The notes below the pieces were generated by a model, which saw nothing but the letters and a program-made list of their open reading frames with translations, was not told the DNA's origin and did not search any database. A stretch of DNA of 64,000 nt, taken from Euryarchaeota archaeon UBA558. GTDB lineage: Archaea; Thermoplasmatota; Poseidoniia; Poseidoniales; Thalassarchaeaceae. Position 1 is the first letter of the stretch. Every line of letters starts with the position of its first letter. This document shows, in pieces, positions 17,623 to 26,209 of the stretch. A program made the translations under genes and the position numbers. Where the stretch lies: NCBI GenBank assembly GCA_002507175.1, contig DAZE01000016.1, forward strand, positions 1 through 64,000. Reading direction: 5' to 3'.

Positions 17623-18230
17623 GCCTTCACCCGGTCGCCGTTCGCGGCGGCCGCCTCAAGAAGCATTTCATGGAAAATGGTCGATGTGGATAGTTCGGGG
17701 TGGAATGTGAGTGCGATGAGGTTGTTCTCCCTCACCCCAACCGGCTCATCTCCGACTTTGGCGATAGTGCACTCCTTGGAAGCGCTTGTGAATCTCGGGG
17801 CCCTGATGAATGCGCACTCAAAATGCTCATCTTGGTCGTTCAATGACACGGTTCCCAGGAATGAGTCGATCTGTCTTCCCCACCCGTTCCTATCCACGGT
17901 GGCCTTGATTATGGATGGGCCACCATCCTGTGGATCCGCTAGGAGGATTGCTCCCGCACACGTGGCAAGAACAGGGAAGTTGGGTTTCTCCCTGAGCTCC
18001 CGGTATATGTGCTCCAGGACCCCGGTGCCACCTTGTCCGCCCACCTTCCGCATGGTGGTTGACTCCCCACCTGGAAGAATCAAGGCGTGGAGCGTTGATT
18101 CCAACAGGTCGTCTGGGGTTCGAATCTCTCGGATGTTTACCTCGAATCCCATCCTCTCGCTTGCTCTGCGAATTGCATCAATATGGGCCTGCCGGGAGCC
18201 TTGGAGCATGACCAGTCCGATCTCGAGCAC
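17619..18230 (-). CDS. pdxT: Pyridoxal 5'-phosphate synthase glutaminase subunit
   Basis: Glutaminase subunit that supplies ammonia to PdxS for de novo PLP synthesis. Class I glutaminase motifs are present: LPGGESTTMRK, the nucleophile in ATCAGAILLA, and the His-Glu pair in TFHPEL. The GTG at 18230 (VLEIGLVMLQGS) matches the family start and gives 203 residues; the frame stays open upstream but those residues resemble no PdxT and enter the serC promoter region. PdxS is not in the window. It is divergent from serC, a PLP enzyme. The stop overlaps the radical SAM start by 4 bases. Confidence 0.92.
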   Translation of the reverse strand: MLEIGLVMLQGSRQAHIDAIRRASERMGFEVNIREIRTPDDLLESTLHALILPGGESTTMRKVGGQGGTGVLEHIYRELREKPNFPVLATCAGAILLADPQDGGPSIIKATVDRNGWGRQIDSFLGTVSLNDQDEHFECAFIRAPRFTSASKECTIAKVGDEPVGVRENNLIALTFHPELSTSTIFHEMLLEAAAANGDRVKA

Positions 18231-18317
18231 GTGTACTCCAGATGGGTGGGGGAAATGAACCCCACCACTAGGGCGGTCATGCGATGTTCTCAAAGACCGC
18301 TCGCCACAGGGGGAGCC

Positions 18318-19400
18318 ATGCCCAGAGCCCACAACTTCGGTGCAGGTCCCGCTGTTCTGCCACTCGAGGTTGTCGAGGAATGCAAGAAACATCTGGCCGA
18401 CCTCGAGGGCAGTGGGTTGGGGCTCATGGAGACATCACACAGGAGCGAGACATTTCAGTCTGTCATCGACGAGGCCACCTCTCGATTGAGGGATCTTCTG
18501 AACATCCCTCAAGACTACTCGGTCCTGCTTCTCCAGGGAGGTGCGTCACTACAATTTCACATGGTTCCGTTGAACCTCCTTGCGAAGGGGGAGCAGGCAG
18601 ACGTCATTGTGACAGGCAAGTGGTCCCAGAACACTCTAATCGAGATGAACAAGATACGCCGCGGCAATTCGATATGGGATGGGGCGGAAGGTGGCTTCAA
18701 CAGGATTCCGTCTCCCGCTGAATACAAGGCCTCTGGGGATTCCGTGTACGTCCACTACACATCCAACAACACAATCTACGGCACCCAGTTCAAGCAGGCG
18801 CCTGATTCCGATGGCAGGCCATTGGTCGTTGACGCAAGCTCGGACATCTGTGGGGTTCCGCTTGATGTCAGTGCCCACGAAGTGATCTATGCAGGGGCTC
18901 AGAAGAATCTAGGGCCCAGCGGAGTCACGGTGTGCATTCTCTCCCCCTGGGCCATAGCCAAGGCTAATTCAAATCTCCCCTCGATGTTGGATTACAAGAC
19001 TCAGAAGGAGAAGGGGAGCATGTTCAACACACCGAATACCTACGGGATATTCGTGCTTAGGGAGGTGCTAAGATGGATCGACAACAACGGAGGTGTCGAG
19101 GCAGCCCACAAGAGGAACAAGGACAAGGCCGAGATGATCTACTCGGCGATCGACTCTAGCTCGTTCTGGACACCGCACGCAGTGCAGGGGTCCAGATCGA
19201 TCATGAACGCGACTTTCAGGATCGCGGACGAGTCACTCTTGGGGAGATTCATCGCGGAGGCCGAGGAATTGGGCCTGAAAGGGCTGAGGGGGCACCGAAT
19301 CGTGGGTGGCATCCGAGCAAGCATGTACAACGGACTCGAGCTGGGCAGCGTTGAGAGGCTAGTCGGGTTCATGCGTGACTTCGAGAGCAGGCACTCCTGA
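18318..19400 (+). CDS. serC: Phosphoserine aminotransferase
   Basis: PLP enzyme of serine synthesis: 3-phosphohydroxypyruvate plus glutamate to phosphoserine. The start NFGAGPAVLP, the segment METSHRSETF, LLLQGGASLQF, and the PLP-lysine motif AGAQKNLGPSG are all diagnostic of class V SerC. RIVGGIRASMYN near the C-terminus is also typical. The ATG directly before PRAHNFGAGP gives 360 residues, the usual length; a longer frame upstream lies in the divergent pdxT region. It is followed by deoC after 36 bases. Confidence 0.95.
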   Translation: MPRAHNFGAGPAVLPLEVVEECKKHLADLEGSGLGLMETSHRSETFQSVIDEATSRLRDLLNIPQDYSVLLLQGGASLQFHMVPLNLLAKGEQADVIVTGKWSQNTLIEMNKIRRGNSIWDGAEGGFNRIPSPAEYKASGDSVYVHYTSNNTIYGTQFKQAPDSDGRPLVVDASSDICGVPLDVSAHEVIYAGAQKNLGPSGVTVCILSPWAIAKANSNLPSMLDYKTQKEKGSMFNTPNTYGIFVLREVLRWIDNNGGVEAAHKRNKDKAEMIYSAIDSSSFWTPHAVQGSRSIMNATFRIADESLLGRFIAEAEELGLKGLRGHRIVGGIRASMYNGLELGSVERLVGFMRDFESRHS

Positions 19401-19436
19401 GGGGCCATTGATACGCTACGGCCAACCCCAAACGCC

Positions 19437-20123
19437 GTGAAGCGAACGGACCTGCTGGCCATGCTGGACCTCACTCTATTGGACAGGAAAGCATCGGAAC
19501 AGGACATTCGTCGGGTTGTTGGTCTCGCAGATGAGCATGGCGTCGCCGCTGTGTGCGTGTTCTCAGAACAAGCGGGCCTAGCAAGTGAACAGGCTTCCTC
19601 CCGGACCAGGATCGCGGCTGTGGCGGGCCCCTTCCCAAAGGGCGCCGCTGATCTGGAGCGATACCTCCTACCCATTCAGGAGGCCATCGCCGGTGGGGCG
19701 GTCGAGATCGACTTGGTGCTGGAGCCGGGCATAGGACTAGAGGCATCCATGATGGTACTGAATGGTGTTCGAATGGCAACCGAGGGGCTTGCCCTGAAGG
19801 TGATCATCGAAACCCCGATTCTAGACGAGAGGGCGGTTAGAGGTGCGGCGCGAATGGCGCTGATGGCTGGTGCGGATTTTGTCAAGACCTGCACAGGAAG
19901 GCGCGGAGGGTGCAGCAAAGAGGCAACGAGATGGGTATCCGAGGAGATCAGGAGGCACGAGGTCACGACCGGGGAAAGGGCGGGACTGAAGCTATCTGGA
20001 GGCATAAGGGATCTGGATGGGCTCAACGGTCTCCTGGACGTGGTTAGGTCAGTGGACCCAGGCATCTTCGATCAAGGAAGGTTGAGGATAGGCGCCTCGA
20101 GCCTGATTGAGTCATTGATATGA
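19437..20123 (+). CDS. deoC: Deoxyribose-phosphate aldolase
   Basis: Class I aldolase that splits 2-deoxyribose 5-phosphate into glyceraldehyde 3-phosphate and acetaldehyde. Strand motifs are clear: MLDLTLLD, EIDLVLEPG, KVIIETPILD, the Schiff-base lysine in GADFVKTCTGR, the second lysine in LKLSGGIRD, and RIGASS. GTG start; 228 residues, normal for the family. It lies just downstream of serC. It is likely part of deoxynucleoside catabolism. Confidence 0.93.
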   Translation: MKRTDLLAMLDLTLLDRKASEQDIRRVVGLADEHGVAAVCVFSEQAGLASEQASSRTRIAAVAGPFPKGAADLERYLLPIQEAIAGGAVEIDLVLEPGIGLEASMMVLNGVRMATEGLALKVIIETPILDERAVRGAARMALMAGADFVKTCTGRRGGCSKEATRWVSEEIRRHEVTTGERAGLKLSGGIRDLDGLNGLLDVVRSVDPGIFDQGRLRIGASSLIESLI

Positions 20124-20148
20124 AAAGGTAGCGAATCCAATTGGGACG

Positions 20149-21606
20149 TCAGGATGCGAAGACGGATTGTATGATGTCCGGTCGTCTGAGATAGACTGTC
20201 AGGACGACCCCAGCATAGATCATCATCCATGCGCCTACGAGTTTGATTGTGTTGATGTGCTTGTTTATCCGCGTTGCGAATGCCCCTCTGCCGTACCCAA
20301 CCATTGAAACGATGAATACCATCAATAGCAACAAACCGAGGGTCAATCCCACTAGCCCTGCTAGTACGGAGTTGAACCCCATGCTTCCAAGATAGACCAC
20401 GAACGGAATCACTGCGATCGCGGTACAGTCGATGCTGGCGGCAGCGTATCCCGCGCCGTAGAGGAACATATCCCTCATCGGCCTAGGTGCGTCGGACGAG
20501 CCCGTGACACCCATCCTTCTGTCAAGCCCCCTCTGGAAGGCGTTGAACAACTTGCTTGACCAACCGAGCAGGTTCAGGGCCCCGAGGACTATGAGACTCC
20601 CAGCTATGATCAGAGCTATCCATCTGATCAAGCCGCTTGCGGCGAATGCCGCGCCCATCGTCGCTGCAATGGCACCCAGACAGGCAAAGAAAATGACCAT
20701 GCCCATCCCCGAAGCAAGACCCAGCAGCGGGGGCAACGGTAGCTTGGAGGTCGATCCATAGCTCCCTGACGAAACCTCCAGCGAGGTTGCCATCGACATC
20801 TGGAATCCGATGAAGCTTGGAAGTACGGGGAAGGCACAAGGAGAGAAGAAGACAAGGATGGAGAGCATGGCTCCGAGCAGCAAAAGGGATGGGAGTGAGG
20901 TGTTGACCTCGGGGACGCCAATGCCCCGCATCGCAACTATTTCCTCACCCGTACCCGTAAGCGCCACCTCGACTGAGGAGTCGAATGATGACCAGCCATC
21001 GAGAGGGGTCCCTGTGAACTCCCTTGCGATGATGTACCCCTCGTGATCGACCAGAAGCACGACAGGAATGGCCCCGGTTCCACCTGAAGTGAGGTACCTC
21101 ACAGGATCCCCGACAGTCCCGTTTTCGAAGATCGCCGCTTCGGTGGATCCGAGTCCAGTGGGGTACTTCGGAACGGTGTAGTCACTGTCGGATTGGTTGA
21201 GGTACTTGAGCGACTCATCGTACCATGATCCGTACGCGATGATTGCCAACTCCCTCTCCTCGACGAGGGACTCCCAGTACCCCATTCTTTCCTCGAGGTG
21301 GTACTGGATGGCGTGGCAGTTCGCGCAGTCATGAGCCATCATGTCGATTATCATGATCTTGCCTGCAAGCAGGGATGTGTCGATGAAGCCGTTATCATCC
21401 ATGATTTCTCCCTCGATCCCATCGCGCCCCAATGACTCGAATACCAACGTGGGTATCGGCCTGACCTCCCCTCCCGAACCGATTTGTTCGCCTGCCATAT
21501 CGAAGGCTGACAGGCCTATCAGGGATATGCCTGAGAAAAGTATCGCAGACAGGACGGCAGCAGACCACGTCGTGCCTTGCCTTAGAACCGACAGGTCGAG
21601 ATTCAC
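20149..21606 (-). CDS. Thioredoxin-like domain fused to CcdA/DsbD-type membrane electron carrier
   Basis: Protein of 485 residues. A membrane anchor (about 13-35) is followed by an extracytoplasmic thioredoxin-like domain with the redox pair C94-x2-C97 (HDCANCHAI) and a cis-Pro-like GAIPVVLLVD strand. A CcdA-like domain of six or so membrane helices follows, with conserved cysteines in FFSPCAFPVLP (near 255) and SIDCTAIAV (near 400). The arrangement suggests electrons pass from cytosolic thioredoxin across the membrane to an outside Cys pair. The domain order is thioredoxin first, the reverse of the DsbD C-terminal module. It probably serves cytochrome c maturation (see the ccm genes at 61417-63722) or surface disulfide reduction. 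Confidence 0.85.
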   Translation of the reverse strand: MNLDLSVLRQGTTWSAAVLSAILFSGISLIGLSAFDMAGEQIGSGGEVRPIPTLVFESLGRDGIEGEIMDDNGFIDTSLLAGKIMIIDMMAHDCANCHAIQYHLEERMGYWESLVEERELAIIAYGSWYDESLKYLNQSDSDYTVPKYPTGLGSTEAAIFENGTVGDPVRYLTSGGTGAIPVVLLVDHEGYIIAREFTGTPLDGWSSFDSSVEVALTGTGEEIVAMRGIGVPEVNTSLPSLLLLGAMLSILVFFSPCAFPVLPSFIGFQMSMATSLEVSSGSYGSTSKLPLPPLLGLASGMGMVIFFACLGAIAATMGAAFAASGLIRWIALIIAGSLIVLGALNLLGWSSKLFNAFQRGLDRRMGVTGSSDAPRPMRDMFLYGAGYAAASIDCTAIAVIPFVVYLGSMGFNSVLAGLVGLTLGLLLLMVFIVSMVGYGRGAFATRINKHINTIKLVGAWMMIYAGVVLTVYLRRPDIIQSVFAS

Positions 21607-21698
21607 GTGCCATGGGCTGTGAAATCCCTATTTCAGATGAGTGGGTTCTTGATGCAACGCATCAATCTAAATCCATTGGCTTTCCTAGAACCTCCACA

Positions 21699-21774
21699 GG
21701 GCTCGTGGTCTAGGGGTTATGACGTCGCCTTCACATGGCGAAGATCGCAGGTTCAATTCCTGCCGAGCCCACCA
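21699..21774 (+). tRNA. tRNA-Val (CAC)
   Basis: Acceptor GGGCTCG pairs with CGAGCCC, discriminator A, then an encoded CCA. The anticodon stem TCGCC/GGCGA closes a loop reading CAC (codon GUG). D arm (GTGGTCTAGGGGTTATGAC) and T loop (GGTTCAATTCC) are canonical. No intron seen. It is divergent from the thioredoxin-CcdA gene. Confidence 0.95.
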
Positions 21775-21777
21775 TGG

Positions 21778-21799
21778 ATCGTTCCGTATGAACGATTTT
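21778..21799 (+). terminator. Hairpin after tRNA-Val, terminator-like
   Basis: A perfect 7-base stem (ATCGTTC / GAACGAT) with a 5-base loop, followed at once by TTTT. It starts 4 bases after the CCA end of tRNA-Val. A terminator or 3'-processing signal is inferred. The rest of the gap up to 22035 is AT-rich and shows no gene I can support. Confidence 0.45.
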
Positions 21800-22035
21800 A
21801 GAGATGCTGCCTAGGATTTACTGTTTCCCGATCGAAATCCACTCATTATTGAGAGCGTGATGCCAATAACTCGCGAAACGAATGAAGTTGTATCCTGTGT
21901 GTTCAATTCTCGATATCGCCTTGAACAGATTTAATCTGCCCGCCTTGCTACCAATGTCCTTTCCCGGTGTTGACGATGTGACCTCTTGCCAGGACTCCCA
22001 GATTTGGGATATGCCATCTAACCTGCCTGATTGAT

Positions 22036-23082
22036 CTAATAATCTTCCTCGATTGATTCACGATGAGTTTGTATATTGATCAACACCTCGGCCATGTCTA
22101 AGGTGTAAGCGAGGATTCTCCTCATTGATTCGGACAATTTGTCAAAAAACAATGCATCGGTTGCAGTCATCTCAGAGGTCCAGAGGCCTTCTTCAAATTC
22201 ATCCAATGACCTTACAGCTTTCTGGATCTCAAGTTTTGATTCTTGGATCTCCTTGATTTTTCTTCTCTTGAGATTGGCTATCAATGATTTAATTGACTTT
22301 TGCCAAGTGGGAATCACGCTTGCTGGAACCTTCTTTGGTGTTAGGATCTCGGGAATGTCTTGCTCCAAGCACAAGTTGCTTATGATGTAACAGTGGTCAC
22401 CGATTCTCTCAAAAATTCTCACAATGTTGGAAAGCTCTGAAGCCTCCCACCTATTTATCCCAAAACTTGTTTCTATTGACGCGGACTCGAGAATTTGCCC
22501 GACCTGCCTTTCCAACAATAACCTAAGTGCATCGATCTCTTTCTCCCTCTCATCGCTATCACTGAGTAGTGATTTATCCCCTCCAGAAAGAACTTCTGAT
22601 ACGTCCCTAATCTGACTTGAAACTATAAGGTACATTCGGTTTATACTAGAATGCAAGGGCATTTCAGATGTGTTCAACAAGGCGATCATTTCAACAGTGT
22701 AATCAGTTTCATTTGATATTTCAATGCCTCTCGTGGCTTGAATAAAACGTCTAATTATACTCCTATCCGAACGTGTGATCGCTTTCCTGCTAGAGAGTCT
22801 AATGCGATCGGCGCCGCAGAGATAAGCCCCAATGAGATGGTCAAACAGGAACTCTGATCCGATCTCGTCCAACTCAATATCGGCCCTTCTTCTCTTTCGC
22901 ACAGAAGTAGTCTCTGCGCTTAGCCTAAGGCTGCCAGAAGGGCGCCATTCGATCCTAACTTCATCCCTAGCATTAAGCCCATGTTGTGTCACCCATTTTT
23001 TCGGAAGGCTCACTATGTATGTGGAGCCCCCGGTGATTTGTATTCTACGGACTTCGGACTTATCGCCTTCCTCTAGCCTCAT
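22036..23082 (-). CDS. PhoU-family phosphate uptake regulator with AbrB-like N-terminus
   Basis: Protein of 348 residues. The first 60 residues (RRIQITGGSTYIVSLPKKWVTQHGL) form a SpoVT/AbrB-like DNA-binding segment. The remainder is two PhoU-type helical repeats, including EASELSNIVRIFERIGDHCYIISN with the metal-binding E/D motif. The archaeal AbrB-PhoU architecture is known, and the location, divergent from a PiT phosphate permease, supports control of phosphate uptake. The ATG at 23082 is preferred because a TATA-like box lies about 29 bases upstream, as for a leaderless mRNA; GTG at 23091 is possible. Codons look AT-richer than in the flanking genes, judged by eye. Confidence 0.85.
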   Translation of the reverse strand: MRLEEGDKSEVRRIQITGGSTYIVSLPKKWVTQHGLNARDEVRIEWRPSGSLRLSAETTSVRKRRRADIELDEIGSEFLFDHLIGAYLCGADRIRLSSRKAITRSDRSIIRRFIQATRGIEISNETDYTVEMIALLNTSEMPLHSSINRMYLIVSSQIRDVSEVLSGGDKSLLSDSDEREKEIDALRLLLERQVGQILESASIETSFGINRWEASELSNIVRIFERIGDHCYIISNLCLEQDIPEILTPKKVPASVIPTWQKSIKSLIANLKRRKIKEIQESKLEIQKAVRSLDEFEEGLWTSEMTATDALFFDKLSESMRRILAYTLDMAEVLINIQTHRESIEEDY

Positions 23083-23105
23083 CTTATCCACTCCAAATAG
23101 AGGAA

Positions 23106-23115
23106 GTATATAATT
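23106..23115 (-). promoter_or_regulatory. TATA-like box of the PhoU-family regulator gene
   Basis: On the minus strand this reads AATTATATAC, centred about 29 bases upstream of the ATG at 23082. That spacing puts transcription start at or near the ATG, implying a leaderless message. Position-based inference only. Confidence 0.5.
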
Positions 23116-23144
23116 GAAACAGGCTCTCTATGCATTGATTCTAT

Positions 23145-23176
23145 GTTTGACTATATATATTATATATTATCAAAAC
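23145..23176. promoter_or_regulatory. AT-rich imperfect palindrome in the divergent phosphate promoter region
   Basis: The outer arms GTTTGA and TCAAAAC flank a core of alternating TA (TATATATATTATATATTA), giving an imperfect inverted repeat of about 32 bases. It lies between the two divergent phosphate genes and abuts the TATA-like box of the permease. Because the divergent regulator carries an AbrB-like DNA-binding segment, an operator role is plausible. That role is inferred. Confidence 0.45.
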
Positions 23177-23182
23177 TATAAC
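23177..23182 (+). promoter_or_regulatory. TATA-like box of the PiT permease gene
   Basis: TATAAC centred about 27 bases upstream of the ATG at 23206, immediately after the AT-rich palindrome. The spacing again fits a leaderless transcript. The TA-rich palindrome itself could also serve as TATA element. Confidence 0.4.
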
Positions 23183-23205
23183 CCATATCCATTTAGAGCG
23201 TATAG

Positions 23206-25386
23206 ATGGCTATTACTGGAATCATGCTTGTTGTTCTAATTTTGTCTTTGTTGGTATGTGCCTACATGGCATGGAACATCGGAGCGAACGACGTTGCGAA
23301 CGCGATGGGCACGTCCGTCGGATCAAGAGCTCTGACATTGAAGCAGGCGGTAATCGTGGCAGCGATTTTCGAATTCGCTGGGGCCTTCTTTGCGGGTGAT
23401 GCAGTAACGGATACGGTCAGGAAAGGGATCCTTGTCGTCGATTTCGATACTGTCACTGAGGTCTTCGCCAACGACCTGATGTACGGATTCATCTCTGCCA
23501 TGATGGCTGCTGCCGTATGGCTAACCGTTGCCACGAGACTCGGTCTCCCCGTATCCACGACACACAGCATCATAGGGGGCATCATCGGGGTTGGTCTCGT
23601 CTTGGAGGTCCAGCACCAAACAGATCTCATCGACTGGGAGGTCGTGAGGAAAGTGGTGATGTCATGGGTCGCTAGCCCATTGCTGGGTGCGACCATCGCC
23701 TTCTTGTCTTTCTGGATCGTGCGTGAAACGATTTTGGAGTCCAAGAACCCCGAGGAACGGTCCATGTGGCTGGCGCCGATCCTCGCCTTCCCAACCTTCT
23801 TCGTCCTTGGACTAGCGCTACAGTTCAAGGCCCTTAAGGGGCTTTTCAGCAGGTTGGACGATGCAGGCACGCTCAACAAGGGAGAGTGGTTGGGAGTCAA
23901 GGAGTCAGGATCGTTCAACCCATTCACACCCTTTTGCCCCGATGAAGTCAATCTTGTGGATTACCCTGATTGCGCCGGTGCGATCTACGAGGGGGCATGG
24001 TTTCCAATCAATTCCATTCTTCTCGCATGTGTCATTGGGGCAATCGCATCAATCACACTCTTCCTGGTCCTCAGGAGGATCGATATCAACGAAGAGCGAA
24101 ATGGATTCATGGGCGTCGAGAGAATCTTCGTCTGGCTACAAATTATCACCGCCGCCTATGTCGCCTTCGCACATGGAGCCAACGACCGGTCCAATGCAAT
24201 AGGTCCCATGGCAGCTGTCTATCAGGTGTTGGAGTCTGGCGGCGAGTTGAGTGCAGAGGCGGCTGTCCCAATATGGCTGGTCCTCCTTGGAAGCGCTGGC
24301 ATAGCAATAGGCGTAATGACTTGGGGTTGGAGAGTAATGGACACAATTGGAAAGAAAATCACGGACGTCACTCCCACAAGGGGTTTCGCTGCGGAATTCG
24401 GGGCTGCGACAACCATCCTGATCTTCTCGATGCCATTCCTGGCCGTCCCAGTATCAACGACACACACCTTGGTCGGAGCGGTCGTAGGAGTCGGATTGGC
24501 AGGTGGTGCTAAGGCAGTCGACTTCAGAGTATTCGGGAAGATCTTCGCCTCATGGGTGGCGAGCATCCCTGCGGCTGGATTTGGTTCAGTTGTGATTTTC
24601 GTCGCCGTCGCGTCCGATCCTGTGCACCTCATAGTAGTGTTGCCGATCGCTTTTGCGTCGGTGGTATATGTTATGTGGGTAACAAGGGAAGGGGAGATTT
24701 ACGTTGAAGATGCCTTGTCTGATGCTGGGGGTTCGGGAGGAAAGGCCCCGACCCACTTCGAGCTCCTTCACACTCACGCCATCGCAGTTGAGGAGACAGT
24801 TGGTCACATGCTTGAAGCAGTGAATTCAGCAGCGGATGGAGATGATCCTGAGACAGCGATCAAATCGACTGTCGAAGCAGAGCTTCGGGCTGATGAGATC
24901 AAGAATGAGATAAGAAAGAGGCTCGGGTCCGGTCAAATGTCAGTACTACAAGGCCGAGAAGCAATGCTGGAGATCGTCTCGAAACAAGATAGGATCGCTG
25001 ACTACGCCCAGAACGTGGCGGAACAGCTGTCCTTCAGAGAATTATACAATGACAAGAAGGCGCGGTCCATGCTTAAGGAAATGGCTGAGGCCGTCTCAAA
25101 GACAGCTTCACTTTATGAGAATACGATTTCTCACCTCAAGACAGTTGCCCTGTCGGGTTACACCAAGGCGGGTAGAGAGCGTCTTGGGGACTTGATAGAT
25201 GCCGTTAATTTGGCGGAGCACGACGCTGATGTTGTCGAGAGTAGGGCTGCTACGTATGTATTCAGCAACGGCGAGGAGGACTCACTTGCTGCAGTTCATA
25301 TGTACAGGGTGCTTCAGCGACTGGATGATGTCGCCAATGCATGCGAGAAGGCTGCGAATGCCCTGATACCCATAGTCTACGACTGA
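23206..25386 (+). CDS. PiT-family phosphate permease with C-terminal PhoU-like domain
   Basis: Low-affinity phosphate:cation symporter, 726 residues. The two duplicated PiT signatures are visible: WNIGANDVANAMGTSVGSRA near residue 25 and AHGANDRSNAIGPMAAVY near 325, each followed by VSTTHS/VSTTHT repeats. About ten or more membrane segments span residues 1-500. From about 515 (THFELLHTHAIAVEET) to the end is a soluble helical region resembling PhoU/DUF47, normally a separate protein that gates PiT transport. The gene is divergent from the AbrB-PhoU regulator and overlaps the convergent PAP2 gene by 10 bases. Confidence 0.93.
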   Translation: MAITGIMLVVLILSLLVCAYMAWNIGANDVANAMGTSVGSRALTLKQAVIVAAIFEFAGAFFAGDAVTDTVRKGILVVDFDTVTEVFANDLMYGFISAMMAAAVWLTVATRLGLPVSTTHSIIGGIIGVGLVLEVQHQTDLIDWEVVRKVVMSWVASPLLGATIAFLSFWIVRETILESKNPEERSMWLAPILAFPTFFVLGLALQFKALKGLFSRLDDAGTLNKGEWLGVKESGSFNPFTPFCPDEVNLVDYPDCAGAIYEGAWFPINSILLACVIGAIASITLFLVLRRIDINEERNGFMGVERIFVWLQIITAAYVAFAHGANDRSNAIGPMAAVYQVLESGGELSAEAAVPIWLVLLGSAGIAIGVMTWGWRVMDTIGKKITDVTPTRGFAAEFGAATTILIFSMPFLAVPVSTTHTLVGAVVGVGLAGGAKAVDFRVFGKIFASWVASIPAAGFGSVVIFVAVASDPVHLIVVLPIAFASVVYVMWVTREGEIYVEDALSDAGGSGGKAPTHFELLHTHAIAVEETVGHMLEAVNSAADGDDPETAIKSTVEAELRADEIKNEIRKRLGSGQMSVLQGREAMLEIVSKQDRIADYAQNVAEQLSFRELYNDKKARSMLKEMAEAVSKTASLYENTISHLKTVALSGYTKAGRERLGDLIDAVNLAEHDADVVESRAATYVFSNGEEDSLAAVHMYRVLQRLDDVANACEKAANALIPIVYD

Positions 25387-26177
25387 TCTGTCCAACCAGA
25401 TTCCTCGGTAAATCGGATCGGGCCGAGATCACGTGCACTCGACATGGCCCTCTCGAGGGCCAGCCATGCGAGATGTGCAACGATGATACCCGTGACGAGG
25501 TCAAACATGTAGTGTTGCTTCGTGGTCAGGATGCTGATTGCGAGAAGTGTCCACTCAAGCCAGAGGACGAATATCGCAAGGTTCCAAGGGACTGGGGAAA
25601 ATGCCCTCCTCCCAATCATCCAGAGGGTCATGACCCTGGCCAGAATGTAGGAGTGTACTATGTGCAGACTCGGCCATGCGTTCCATGGGTTGTCCGAGGA
25701 GTGAATGAAGGTGAAGAGCGCATCCTCCCATGCACTCATCGTGCCCCAGTCAATCTGGTCCCGCATGTCGATCTCAGCCGGCAGCAGGAGGAATATCACG
25801 CAGCAGAAGGCTGTCACCATGATCATCATCTGAATCGTCAGAATCATCTCGATACGTCCGCTATCGCCCTTTGGGGCCAGAAGCAATGTCGCGGGGTAGA
25901 AGGCATAGAGCAATGCATATGGCAGGATCGTCCAGTTCCAGACGGGTATCTGCCTGTCCAAAGCTATCTCGGGATCGAACACTGTGGACAGATAGGCCTC
26001 AGCGATGTTGTTGGTCGAGAAGTAGGGCACTGCCACGAATACGACGCCAATGAGGAACACCTCCAGGGTCAGCCTGTGCCCGTTCAGGCCTCCTCTCCTT
26101 CGCCATGTGCCAGACCAGAATCTCCCCCATGGCCTCATTCCGGTCATATCCGCCCACTCGAGGTACCGGCCTATCAA
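25377..26177 (-). CDS. PAP2-superfamily membrane phosphatase/phosphotransferase
   Basis: Integral membrane enzyme of 266 residues. The PAP2 signatures are present: PSLHIVHS (AWPSLHI, the PSGH-type motif) and STKQHYMFDLVTG, the His/Asp pair of the inositol-phosphorylceramide-synthase-like branch. About six membrane helices surround them. Likely substrates are lipid phosphates, such as polyprenyl diphosphate or phosphatidylinositol-type head groups; which one cannot be told. The start at 26177 is the first available and may be a few residues too long (MTGMRPWGRF is an alternative). It sits between the convergent PiT gene and the thiamine ABC operon. Confidence 0.82.
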   Translation of the reverse strand: MIGRYLEWADMTGMRPWGRFWSGTWRRRGGLNGHRLTLEVFLIGVVFVAVPYFSTNNIAEAYLSTVFDPEIALDRQIPVWNWTILPYALLYAFYPATLLLAPKGDSGRIEMILTIQMMIMVTAFCCVIFLLLPAEIDMRDQIDWGTMSAWEDALFTFIHSSDNPWNAWPSLHIVHSYILARVMTLWMIGRRAFSPVPWNLAIFVLWLEWTLLAISILTTKQHYMFDLVTGIIVAHLAWLALERAMSSARDLGPIRFTEESGWTDQS

Positions 26178-26209
26178 TCCAGCACCTTGGTATGATGCGC
26201 TTCAGGGGC

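Noticed and set aside
21800..22035. A small gene or ncRNA in the gap after tRNA-Val
   Set aside because: No open frame with a start, motif or convincing secondary structure was seen beyond the hairpin at 21778-21799.
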